Shown here: piece by piece, positions 46,550 to 54,508 of the stretch
Numbering within the stretch: position 1 is the stretch's first letter
Layout: each line of letters opens with the position of its first letter
Assembly (NCBI GenBank): GCA_963790775.1
Contig: CAWBPR010000005.1
Span: 558,001 to 622,000, forward strand
Length of the DNA: 64,000 nt
Direction: 5' to 3'
DNA from: JASJBU01 sp963790775
Lineage (GTDB): Bacteria > Pseudomonadota > Gammaproteobacteria > Chromatiales > Chromatiaceae
The notes under the pieces: generated by a model
What the model saw: only the letters and a program-made list of their open reading frames with translations
What the model was told of the DNA's origin: nothing
Databases searched by the model: none
Program-made: the position numbers and the translations under genes

Positions 46550-46897
46550 TTAAGCCGGTGCAGTGGAGAGGAGGTTGCCGAGCAGGCCGTTTGATCCGCT
46601 GCCCTGGACCTTAATGGCGTCAGCAGGGGCCGCCGAGAATTGTTCGAGGATCTGGTTGAGTAAAGTTCTGGCCGCTTCAGGTGATGTAATGCTTGGTCTG
46701 ACTGTTTCTAACGGGTTGTTCTCCAACTGATACAGCTGGCGGGCATTCTCCACATCAGGGCCAGTATCCGCCTGAGGCGCTATGCTGTTTTGGTTCTTAT
46801 CTCCGGTTGCTTCAGCAGTGCTCGCTCTACCTGTGGAGGGTGTTGTGCCGTTAGTTCCCAGAGTCATCGGTTTGTCAGAATTGACCGGTGTTACCAT
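46550..46897 (-). CDS. Unknown disordered protein behind a sigma54 promoter
   Basis: A 115-residue protein with no signal peptide. Residues 1-50 are rich in Thr, Ser, Asn, Gly and Ala (MVTPVNSDKPMTLGTNGTTP), predicted disordered; 50-95 form short helices (NARQLYQLENNPLETVRP, SPEAARTLLNQILEQFS); the end is Gly/Asn-rich. Composition and size recall exported flagellar regulators such as FlgM or FlaG, but no motif is shared that I can prove. It has its own sigma54-type promoter and intrinsic terminator, so it is a single-gene unit. Function unknown. Confidence 0.65.
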   Translation of the reverse strand: MVTPVNSDKPMTLGTNGTTPSTGRASTAEATGDKNQNSIAPQADTGPDVENARQLYQLENNPLETVRPSITSPEAARTLLNQILEQFSAAPADAIKVQGSGSNGLLGNLLSTAPA

Positions 46898-46965
46898 AGT
46901 GCTGGACTCCTATCGCGTCGAAAAAATGACTTATTCAGCGGTTATTCAGGGTTTGACGACTATTC

Positions 46966-46981
46966 TGCGAAAAACGTGCCA
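46966..46981 (-). promoter_or_regulatory. Sigma54 promoter for the unknown gene at 46550-46897
   Basis: On the minus strand TGGCACG-TTTT-TCGCA has a perfect -24 block, exact GG-N10-GC geometry and one mismatch in the -12 block. The transcript would start about 58 bases before the ATG. Confidence 0.75.
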
Positions 46982-47025
46982 GCTTTAATTGCAGGACAGA
47001 CTAAGATTCATGTGGGAGGGATGCT

Positions 47026-47941
47026 ATGACCAGACTGATTACCTTGAGTCTTTTTTCAATGCGCCTGTTGATGCTGTTCAGCATAGTGCTGCTGCCGCTT
47101 CAGGCGGCGCAGATGAGGCCAGGTGAGAGGCTTGAATATACTTTCAATTATCAGGGTATCCTGTCCGGGTTTATGCAGATGAATATTGCCCACGCAGTAT
47201 TTGATGTGCAATCGGCGATCGATTCCATTCAGGGTCGAGATACTTATCTTGACTACCCTGGACCTCACCACCGAACCCTATGGCAAGGCGGAGATGATCT
47301 ATCCAATCCGCTATCGCTACCGCAGTTGGCTGGAACCGGAACAGCAGATACCTTTGCTGGTCAATGAATACCTGGAGACCGATGATGTGAGTGAAGAACT
47401 GCTCTGGTTCGACCGCAAAAACCATTTGGGTTACCGCTATGTAAAAAAGGATGGTCGAACAGAGCCGGAAGCGAAGCAGCCTCCAGGATTTCTCTTGGAC
47501 AAAATAGATTTGGGCGAGGCTGACGGGAAAATTCTGGCGCAGGAGGACCGGCAGCCATTTCCCGAAAAGGGTGTCTGGGACTATCTGTCGATGCTCTACC
47601 GCCTGCGATTCCTGGATTTGGAAGCAGGGCGGGTGTTCGAGCTGCCCCTGTATAACGGTAAGCGGATCAAGCACTACCAGGTAGAGGTTACCCGGGAGCA
47701 TATGACTCAGGCGGGCTGGAATCGTCCGGCCTATAAATTGAGTCTGTCTGAGGGCAAACGGAAACGGGACTCGATTACTTCGGTCTGGGTGAGCGATGAT
47801 GATGAGCGGCTGCCGCTGCGCTTTTATGTACAACGCACCTTTGGCGCCGTAGAGGGAATCCTCGAAACCGGGCGTCCATCGAGTGTGCAAAAAAATGGTT
47901 TCTCTACGGCGACGAAAAGCTCCCTCGGGTTAATCTTCTGA
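47026..47941 (+). CDS. DUF3108-like periplasmic protein, frameshifted
   Basis: The first frame has a signal peptide (MRLLMLFSIVLLPLQAAQ) and RPGERLEYTFNYQGILSGFM, then is lost around 47215-47250; a second frame continues TTLDLTTEPYGKAEMIYPIR through YRSWLEPE, LPLYNGKRIKHYQVEVT and a C-terminus FGAVEGILE. The pattern (outer beta-barrel-like lipocalin fold, 'Y/F-x-G-x-L-SG' start) suggests the DUF3108 family of exported proteins of unknown role. Corrected length is about 305 residues. Its end overlaps the convergent next gene by 12 bases. Confidence 0.65.
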
Positions 47942-48610
47942 GGCTTTTGAGTCTGTTTTAACCCTGGGCTTGTTGTCTGGTTCGGTGAATTTCAGATGGT
48001 CGATATTGGGGAACGCTACCGGATCCACCTGCTGCTGAAACTCCTCGAGGCTGCCCTGATTGGCTGGATTAAGCTCCAGGTCATGGGTATCAATCACTGA
48101 CGGTGGTTGTGGTTGTGAGGGGTCAAGCGTCACCCCCGGTTTATCCAGTTGCAATGCATCTGTATCGATCTCCAGTGGAGCATGGGGTCTGTGCTCATCG
48201 AGGATCACGCCCGGCTTTTCCAATTCCAGTTTAGTGATATCTGGAATCACCTGAGGCACCACTGGTGTGGCGCAATCACTGAGGTCGAAGCTGTTGGGTG
48301 GCGAGAGGGTCAACGGCTCCTCAGTATCGGGTTGTTTAATTTGCTCCGAGGCAGAGGTGGGTGGTTGCCGGGGCGTCTCCACCGGGCGAATCTCTATCAG
48401 GGCTCCTGCATCGCGGAAGGCGACCCGGTATTTTACCGCCTGATCCATGTCGACGCCTCTCTTGATCGGCATAGGTTGACCTGAGAAGAGTTGATCCAGC
48501 TTGGGACCCTGCAGTTTGAACATCATGCCGATTTTTTTTTGCACATCTCCTGCATCATGCCCTTTTATGAGTTTGCCGGAGAAGTAAATGTCGTAAGTTT
48601 CGAAACTCAT
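47930..48610 (-). CDS. Unknown protein with repeated Pro-rich motif
   Basis: A 226-residue protein. Residues 1-75 form a compact domain (FETYDIYFSGKLIKGHDAGD, MFKLQGPKLDQLFSGQP, AVKYRVAFRDAGALIEI), seen in hypothetical proteins with a 'YDIYFSGK' start. A Pro-rich linker leads to three related units, LELEKPGVILDEHRPHAP, LQLDKPGVTLDPSQPQPP and LELNPANQGSL, about 23-24 residues apart. No signal peptide. The hydroxylase gene ends just three bases beyond its start on the same strand, so it is likely co-transcribed with it. Confidence 0.7.
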   Translation of the reverse strand: MSFETYDIYFSGKLIKGHDAGDVQKKIGMMFKLQGPKLDQLFSGQPMPIKRGVDMDQAVKYRVAFRDAGALIEIRPVETPRQPPTSASEQIKQPDTEEPLTLSPPNSFDLSDCATPVVPQVIPDITKLELEKPGVILDEHRPHAPLEIDTDALQLDKPGVTLDPSQPQPPSVIDTHDLELNPANQGSLEEFQQQVDPVAFPNIDHLKFTEPDNKPRVKTDSKASED

Positions 48611-48613
48611 GGA

Positions 48614-49459
48614 TCAATCATCCCAGGATCTGCGGTTTATGGAATAGTTGTCATCACCGCCTTGAAAAGGGATCATTAACATCCCTGGCAGGCGGGTGGT
48701 TCGTTGTGGATTTTTGATGGATTCCAGACCGATTGTCATTTCAGTATGCCCCTTTCTTGGCTGATCACGATAGGTTCCCATGAGCCTGTCCCAGATTGAG
48801 AGATTGAAACCGAAGTTACTGTTCGTTTCATCCACTTCAACAGAATGATGCACGCGATGCATGTCCGGGGTTACCAGCAGCCAGCGTAGTCTGCGATCAA
48901 GCCACCCGGGCAGACCCACATTCCCATGGTTGAACATCGACATCCCGTTGAGCGCCACTTCGAAGATGATGACCGCGATTACCGGTGGTCCGAGAGCTGC
49001 AATAGTGGCGAATTTGATGAGCATGGAGAGGATGATCTCCAGTGGGTGAAAACGAGCGCCTGTGGTGACGTCATAGTCAGGATCGGCATGATGAACCCGG
49101 TGCAGCCGCCATAGGGCGGGTACGGCATGCACCATGACATGCTGCAGATAGATCACCATATCCAGCAGGACTACGGAAAACACTACGATCAGCCAGATGG
49201 GAAACTGCACTGTATTGAACAATCCCCAGCCGTGGTCCGTGACATAGCTTGCCATGCCTACTGCAGCAGCTGGAAATATCAGGCGTATCAACAAGGTGTT
49301 GATTGCCACAAGACCCAGATTATTCAGCCAGCGCTGCAGTTTTGAGATCAGAAGTTTGCGCCGTGGAGAGAGTATCTCCCATGTCGCCATGACAGCAAAA
49401 ATGCCGAAAAAAGCGCTCAGCCGAATGGCGAGCTCATGCGAAAGGATAAAGTCTGTCAT
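48614..49459 (-). CDS. Membrane di-iron hydroxylase (sterol desaturase/fatty acid hydroxylase family)
   Basis: A 281-residue membrane protein with the family's His boxes: LQHVMVH (H-x3-H), LHRVHHAD and HRVHHSVEV, with a further His (MFNHGN) between. Four or so membrane helices surround them. Members use di-iron and O2 to hydroxylate or desaturate lipids; the substrate here is unknown. It lies upstream of the unknown Pro-repeat gene in the same direction. Confidence 0.9.
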   Translation of the reverse strand: MTDFILSHELAIRLSAFFGIFAVMATWEILSPRRKLLISKLQRWLNNLGLVAINTLLIRLIFPAAAVGMASYVTDHGWGLFNTVQFPIWLIVVFSVVLLDMVIYLQHVMVHAVPALWRLHRVHHADPDYDVTTGARFHPLEIILSMLIKFATIAALGPPVIAVIIFEVALNGMSMFNHGNVGLPGWLDRRLRWLLVTPDMHRVHHSVEVDETNSNFGFNLSIWDRLMGTYRDQPRKGHTEMTIGLESIKNPQRTTRLPGMLMIPFQGGDDNYSINRRSWDD

Positions 49460-49760
49460 GCGTGATCAATCTTGTTGATATTCCTTTAAATAATCGTCTA
49501 CAAACAACCGCGACACAGGATCAATATAGCACTCTATGCCGGCCAGAGAAGAGTTCCAATCCCCCGCCGCCAGCCACAACAATCATTCATCTACGAAGAC
49601 ATATGTCTGTCATAGAGGAGTTGAATCACGAGTTATTGGTACACGATTGGACTATGATCTGAATCATGCCGTGTGGAAAAACCTTATGAAATACTATGCT
49701 GGTCTGATGCCGTGGTTAAATACATACGAGTGTAGCTGTTTAGAGTAGGTTGAGTTAATT
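49460..49760. other. Gene-free stretch
   Basis: About 300 bases between divergent genes. Short frames lack ribosome sites. No sigma54 or sigma28 site with correct spacing was found. Confidence 0.4.
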
Positions 49761-50327
49761 ATGTTTGAAAAAGATCCGAGGACTTTCGAGGCCGATGTAA
49801 AGAATCTGACGCCAGAGCAAAAGGCGATGGTGAAGCTGGAAATCACCCTCACCCAGTTTTTTAAATCATTCAATACCAGCATTACCCGCTGGGAAAAGCT
49901 GGTTTACCCCTCGTTGCTGGTGATGGCTGTCCTCGGAATATCCGGTTTTTATCTGATTTTCAGCCTGACAAAAGACATGGACACCATGACGCAGAGTATT
50001 GACCCTGAAATGGAGCTCAATCTGGCGTCAATGTCAGGCCATATGGCGGATTTATCGAAGAATATCGCTACCATGACTGGTCAGATCACAGTGTTGGTGG
50101 ACAAGATTGACAGCATGGAGTCGCACATCGCCAGCATGGACAGCGACACCAGCAACATGAATGCGAATATCTTTGCGGTGAATAGAAGTGTGGAGAACAT
50201 GACGCTGAATATCTCTGAAATGAATCAGTCGATGCGGGCGATGACGGTCAATACCGGGGTGATGAGCCGGGATATCAATCAGATGGGGCGTCCGATGGAT
50301 TTCATGAACTCATTTTCACCCTGGTAA
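49761..50327 (+). CDS. Single-pass membrane protein with long Met-rich coiled coil
   Basis: A 188-residue protein: cytoplasmic N-terminal helix (about 1-48), one membrane helix (LVYPSLLVMAVLGISGFYLI), then about 110 residues of coiled coil whose a/d positions are often Met or Ile: MSGHMADLSKNIATMTGQI, IDSMESHIASMDSDTSNM, VENMTLNISEMNQSMRAM. No catalytic motif. The heptad stretch resembles the stalk of signalling or tethering proteins, without an attached effector. Not recognised; no operon partner. Confidence 0.7.
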   Translation: MFEKDPRTFEADVKNLTPEQKAMVKLEITLTQFFKSFNTSITRWEKLVYPSLLVMAVLGISGFYLIFSLTKDMDTMTQSIDPEMELNLASMSGHMADLSKNIATMTGQITVLVDKIDSMESHIASMDSDTSNMNANIFAVNRSVENMTLNISEMNQSMRAMTVNTGVMSRDINQMGRPMDFMNSFSPW

Positions 50328-50406
50328 CTGATTGATGCTTCAGCAACTCAATCCAATCTCGTACGGGGTAGACGAGAGCAGCACAGCAGGCATCTTTTGC
50401 AGCTGA

Positions 50407-51471
50407 TCAGGCATTACCCTTCGTTTTTAAACCGATGCCATGTTCTTCAGCAAAGTCCAGCATGCGTTGAATTGGTGTAACCGCCCTTTGCCGGACGGCC
50501 GGATCGATATGGATCTCGTTTGCGCCGCTGTCCAGCACTGCAGAGAGGTTGTGCAGGGAATTCATGCCCATCCAGGGGCAATGGGCGCAGCTGACACAGG
50601 TGGCGCCTTCGCCGGCAGTGGGTGCTTCGATCAGCACCTTGTCCGGCGCCATCTGCTGCATCTTGTAGAAGATTCCGCCATCAGTGGCGACGATGAACTC
50701 CTTGTTGTCCATCTCCGCAACCGCCTTGATCAGGGCGGTGGTGGAGCCCACTACATCTGCCTGTTCGACGATGTTCTGGGGCGATTCCGGATGCACCAAG
50801 ACCGCCGCCTCGGGATGCAGGCGTTTGATCCGTTCCAAAGCCACCGATTTGAACTCTTCGTGCACCACGCATGAGCCTGGCCAGAGGACCATGTCAACCC
50901 CGGTAATGCGCTGCACATAGCTTCCCAGGTGGCGGTCGGGCGCCCACAGGATCTTCTCTCCCTGTTGCGCCAGATATTCAACGATCGGCAGCGCAATGCC
51001 GGATGTCACAACCCAGTCGGAGCGGGCTTTGACTTCGGCGCTGGTGTTGGCGTAGACCACCACTGTATGGTCGGGGTGGGCATCACAGAAGGCACTGAAC
51101 TGGTCTGCCGGGCATCCCTCGTCCAGGGAGCAGGTGGCATTCAGATCAGGCATGATGACACGTTTTTCCGGGTTCAGTATCTTCGCTGTCTCGCCCATGA
51201 AACGCACCCCGCAGACAACCAGGGTCTGCGCATCCTGGGCGGCGCCGAAACGCGCCATCTCGAGTGAATCAGCGACACAACCGCCGGTCTCCTCCGCCAG
51301 GGACTGCAGCGCGGCATCTGTATAATAATGCGCGACCAACACAGCATGCTGTTCCTCAAGCTGGTGCTTGATATGGGCTTTTAACGTCTCTGTCTCGGCT
51401 GGAGTCAACGACGGCCACTGCGGGTGGGGGGGGACCTGGATGGTCGGGAGTTGTATCGGTTTAGCGCTCAT
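50407..51471 (-). CDS. nadA: Quinolinate synthase A
   Basis: A 354-residue enzyme that condenses iminoaspartate with DHAP to give quinolinate for NAD. The three 4Fe-4S Cys are visible in NATCSLDEGCPADQF, WPGSCVVHEEF and GATCVSCAHCPWMGM. Other motifs: LVAHYYTDAALQSLAEETGG and HPESPQNIVEQADVVGSTTA. GAGG precedes the ATG. It follows the NrtR-like gene by 20 bases, so the two form an operon. Confidence 0.96.
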   Translation of the reverse strand: MSAKPIQLPTIQVPPHPQWPSLTPAETETLKAHIKHQLEEQHAVLVAHYYTDAALQSLAEETGGCVADSLEMARFGAAQDAQTLVVCGVRFMGETAKILNPEKRVIMPDLNATCSLDEGCPADQFSAFCDAHPDHTVVVYANTSAEVKARSDWVVTSGIALPIVEYLAQQGEKILWAPDRHLGSYVQRITGVDMVLWPGSCVVHEEFKSVALERIKRLHPEAAVLVHPESPQNIVEQADVVGSTTALIKAVAEMDNKEFIVATDGGIFYKMQQMAPDKVLIEAPTAGEGATCVSCAHCPWMGMNSLHNLSAVLDSGANEIHIDPAVRQRAVTPIQRMLDFAEEHGIGLKTKGNA

Positions 51472-51491
51472 TATGAATCCTCGGTACTGCT

Positions 51492-52184
51492 TTATTTGAG
51501 CATGACGACCCGTTTCGGGTCCTTGGGACGGTAGGTTCTGGCAGGCCGGTGATGACCGTTGCTGGCGAATTTCCCCGTCGCTTCAAGTAAATCCATGGCC
51601 AGTATCCGTTTGCGGAAATTCCGTTTATCCAGTTGATCGTTCAGTATTATCTCAAATACAGACTGTAACTCGCTGAGCGTAAAGACCTGATGCAGGAACT
51701 GGAAGGCAATCGTGGAGTAGTCCAGTTTCGACACCAGGCGTTGATGGGCGAGTTTGATAATCTCTGCGTGGTCAAAGGCGAGATCAGGCAATGAATTGAT
51801 TGGATGCCAGCTGACATCCCGTGCGTCACTGGCCGCCTTCGGATCGAGTCCTTTGTGATAAGGCGCCAGTGCGTAGTACGCGACGCTTATCACCCGTTCA
51901 CGGGGGTCTCGGCCTGGGTTTCCAAAAGTGTAGAGTTGCTCCAGATAGACTCCGCTGATACCTGTCTCTTCCTCGAGTTCCCGCATCGCGCAGGCTTCCA
52001 GGGTTTCATCGAGTTCAAGAAATCCTCCCGGCAGCGCCCAGGTCATCTGAAAAGGCTTGGCGGCGCGATTAATCAGCAGGATCTGTAACTGTTCGTTCTT
52101 GATCGTAAAAAGGACAACGTCAGTCGTCACTGCCGGGTGGGGATGTACATAACAGAAGGTTGTGCCTTGCTGTGCCGGATTCAT
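51492..52184 (-). CDS. nrtR: NrtR-like Nudix transcription regulator of NAD synthesis
   Basis: A 230-residue protein: an N-terminal Nudix domain (about 20-150) with a complete Nudix box (GFLELDETLEACAMRELEEE then TGI) and a C-terminal winged-helix domain (about 155-225; FTLSELQSVFEIILNDQLDK, NFRKRILAMDLL). NrtR proteins repress NAD genes and release DNA when they bind ADP-ribose. Co-transcription with nadA supports this role. The intact Nudix box suggests it could also hydrolyse a nucleotide, unlike some NrtR proteins that have lost the motif. Confidence 0.87.
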   Translation of the reverse strand: MNPAQQGTTFCYVHPHPAVTTDVVLFTIKNEQLQILLINRAAKPFQMTWALPGGFLELDETLEACAMRELEEETGISGVYLEQLYTFGNPGRDPRERVISVAYYALAPYHKGLDPKAASDARDVSWHPINSLPDLAFDHAEIIKLAHQRLVSKLDYSTIAFQFLHQVFTLSELQSVFEIILNDQLDKRNFRKRILAMDLLEATGKFASNGHHRPARTYRPKDPKRVVMLK

Positions 52185-52223
52185 TGGAAAGACGCTGCCT
52201 CACGGGGATTCATGGATAGCTTA

Positions 52224-52238
52224 GTGTAACAGATACAC
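52224..52238. promoter_or_regulatory. Inverted repeat upstream of nrtR-nadA (candidate operator)
   Basis: GTGTA-ACAGA-TACAC lies 40-55 bases before nrtR. Autoregulation by NrtR at such a site is plausible but the motif is not checked against known NrtR sites. Confidence 0.4.
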
Positions 52239-52295
52239 ATATAGATTGAAGCATGACCTTTGGAGTGATCAACCCCAATTGTGAGGTTGTCCTTA

Positions 52296-52322
52296 TCAAG
52301 TTTTCAACGGCCCTGCCGATTT
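52296..52322 (+). promoter_or_regulatory. Sigma28 (FliA) promoter for the HDOD-GGDEF operon
   Basis: TCAAGTTT-N11-GCCGATTT matches the FliA consensus at 13 of 16 positions with exact spacing; it ends 37 bases before the HDOD start. This is the best sigma28 site in the window. Confidence 0.8.
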
Positions 52323-52359
52323 TTATTCTGGTTAACGAGAAAACGGGATAAATTCAAAC

Positions 52360-53223
52360 ATGTATTCAACAGAAGTCGCCAGATACAAGGTGTTGCAGTT
52401 GGAAAGGCTTCCCGCCTTATCAACTACGGTAAGCCAATTGATGAGCATGCTTTCGGATGAAGATCTGGAAATTGATGATTTGGCAAAAGTCATCGAACAG
52501 GATCCAGGACTTACGGCAAGGGTTATCGGGCTGGCCAATGCAGCCTATTTTGCCCAATCCAGACCCGTAGTAACGGTTTCCGATGCGATTATTCGGGTGC
52601 TGGGATTGCAGATGGTGAAAACTCTCTCCTTCAGCATTGCATTGTGTGGGGCTTTTGATGCATCGAAATGCCCCGGTTTCAGGCTTGATCATTACTGGTT
52701 TCTGGCGTTTGGCGGTGCACAGCTGGCGAAAAAACTGGCCGTGAAGATGCGGGGTGACGAGCGGCCGGACCCTGACTCAATTTACCTCACAGGCCTGCTT
52801 TTCAATATCGGAGTGCTTGTACTAGTACATGAGTTTCCCCATGACTACGCGCAGGTTATTGCGGAGCTGAACAGAGAGCCAGAACAAAATGTGGAAAATC
52901 TGGAGCGTGAACTGGTGGGTATCAGTAGTCGTGAGGCGGGGGAATGGTTAACCCATCGCTGGCATCTGCCCCAGTTTGTTGTGCAGGCGATTGCAGCACA
53001 AAATGTCACGGATGATTCGGCGCAACGATCCCTGGAATCAAAGCTCATGATGACGGTTTTAACATGGCTGGAGTCGGATGAGGATGTGTCACTGTCCGAT
53101 CTCATGGTGGAGAATCTAGCCGATGATCTGAGTCTATCCCATGAGGAACTGAGTAGTATCGAGATGGACTTTTTACAGCAAAGAGAGGAAATTAGCGCCA
53201 TCGCAAGACTCTTGGCTGTATAG
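52360..53223 (+). CDS. HDOD-domain signalling protein
   Basis: A 287-residue protein with the HDOD fold: LQLERLPALSTTVSQLMSML, IEQDPGLTARVIGLANAAYF, VTVSDAIIRVLGLQMVKTLS, and YLTGLLFNIGVLVLVHEFP. HDOD domains lack the HD metal site and act as signalling scaffolds, often with c-di-GMP enzymes. A sigma28 promoter precedes it and a diguanylate cyclase follows 13 bases after its stop, so the pair is likely expressed with the filament genes. No output domain is fused. Confidence 0.88.
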   Translation: MYSTEVARYKVLQLERLPALSTTVSQLMSMLSDEDLEIDDLAKVIEQDPGLTARVIGLANAAYFAQSRPVVTVSDAIIRVLGLQMVKTLSFSIALCGAFDASKCPGFRLDHYWFLAFGGAQLAKKLAVKMRGDERPDPDSIYLTGLLFNIGVLVLVHEFPHDYAQVIAELNREPEQNVENLERELVGISSREAGEWLTHRWHLPQFVVQAIAAQNVTDDSAQRSLESKLMMTVLTWLESDEDVSLSDLMVENLADDLSLSHEELSSIEMDFLQQREEISAIARLLAV

Positions 53224-53236
53224 CTCGGCAGGTGAT

Positions 53237-54433
53237 ATGGATTTGTCATTCAAGCAGCAGAATCATGAATTTCAGGAAAGATTTTTTAGTCTTTTCGATT
53301 CGGTATCGCTGTTAAGGGCATTGTCGGAAATTGAAATCGCCAGTTGCAGTGAAGAAGCTGTTATCCAGATTGCCCTGTCTGCACTCATTCGTTATCAACG
53401 CATAGAAAGTTGTTCGGTCTTTAAAAAAACTGCGGGTCAGTTGTATTGCCTGTCAGGCTTGAATCTCAGCGAGTCATATGGCCAGCGCTTACAGGCTCCG
53501 TTTGATCGTCAGGCCAGCGCAAAGAGCATGGATTTTTCAGTGGACGAGGGCATAATGGGAATCGCAGTGCAAACCGGCGAATTGCAATACTGCCCTGATT
53601 GCTCGTCGAACAAAGATTTCAAAAAACACCAGGCCAACAAGAATCGAGCGCCGGGTTCGTTGATCTGCGTGCCTATTAAGATGAGTGGTGAGGTGCTTGG
53701 TGTGTTGAATGCCTCCCATCCCCAGACAGACTACTTTGAACCCTGGCAGCTCCAGATAATGACCCTGTTTGGACATTGCCTGGGGCAGATCCTGCACAAT
53801 CACCATCTCATCTATAACCTGGAACATCAGGTCGAGCAGCGAACCCGTGATTTACGCATGGCGCTGGAGGAATCTGAGTTACTGAAAAGCCGCTATAAAC
53901 AGCTTTCTACCGAGGATGAACTGACGGGGCTGCGCAATCGACGTTATTTCTTCCAGGAGGCGGAGGCGATGGTTTCCCGCGCCATGCGTTATGGCTACTC
54001 CTGTAGCCTGATGCTGCTGGATGTGGACTACTTCAAGCAAATTAATGATCAATGGGGGCATGCGGCAGGTGATCGGGTGCTTTGCCTGATAGCTGACGCA
54101 CTCATACAGGAGGCCCGCGGGGGGGATCTGGTTGCCAGGGTTGGCGGTGAGGAGTTTGTGATTATTCTGCCTGATGCAGGTCTGGAAGGGGCCGATCCCA
54201 TGGCCCAGCGTATTCATGAACGTCTCGGTCAAATCGACCTTGGGGGTAACATCGGTGCAATTGGCGTAACGGTCAGTATCGGTATCAGCTGCCTGCGTAA
54301 GGATGGGCTGGAGAATCATTCTCCGAGCATGGTTTTGGATCTCCTTTATAGCGAAGCTGACCGGGCGATGTACGAGTGTAAGAGTGAAGGTAGAAACCGT
54401 CGTAAGGTTTTTTGCGCATCCGACCACCAATAG
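53237..54433 (+). CDS. GAF-GGDEF diguanylate cyclase
   Basis: A 398-residue cytosolic protein: N-terminal GAF domain (about 25-190; IQIALSALIRYQRIES, SLICVPIKMSGEVLGVLNAS), a coiled linker (VEQRTRDLRMALEESELLKS), and a GGDEF domain (about 215-395) with DELTGLRNRRYF, DVDYFKQINDQWGH and active site GGEEF (303-307). The inhibitory I-site RGGD stands five residues before it, so c-di-GMP feedback is predicted. It makes c-di-GMP; the GAF ligand is unknown. Second gene of the HDOD operon behind the sigma28 site. Confidence 0.93.
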   Translation: MDLSFKQQNHEFQERFFSLFDSVSLLRALSEIEIASCSEEAVIQIALSALIRYQRIESCSVFKKTAGQLYCLSGLNLSESYGQRLQAPFDRQASAKSMDFSVDEGIMGIAVQTGELQYCPDCSSNKDFKKHQANKNRAPGSLICVPIKMSGEVLGVLNASHPQTDYFEPWQLQIMTLFGHCLGQILHNHHLIYNLEHQVEQRTRDLRMALEESELLKSRYKQLSTEDELTGLRNRRYFFQEAEAMVSRAMRYGYSCSLMLLDVDYFKQINDQWGHAAGDRVLCLIADALIQEARGGDLVARVGGEEFVIILPDAGLEGADPMAQRIHERLGQIDLGGNIGAIGVTVSIGISCLRKDGLENHSPSMVLDLLYSEADRAMYECKSEGRNRRKVFCASDHQ

Positions 54434-54465
54434 GGGGTCAGGACCCTTGTAGACTTCCCCTTCAA

Positions 54466-54489
54466 GCGCCACTTGGTTCCCTGTGGCGC
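54466..54489. terminator. Hairpin between convergent DGC and dynamin genes
   Basis: GCGCCAC-N10-GTGGCGC is a perfect seven-pair stem 32 bases past the cyclase stop. No clear U-run on either strand; it may act as a shared weak terminator. Confidence 0.45.
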
Positions 54490-54508
54490 CGAGAGGTTTG
54501 GTTTCTGC

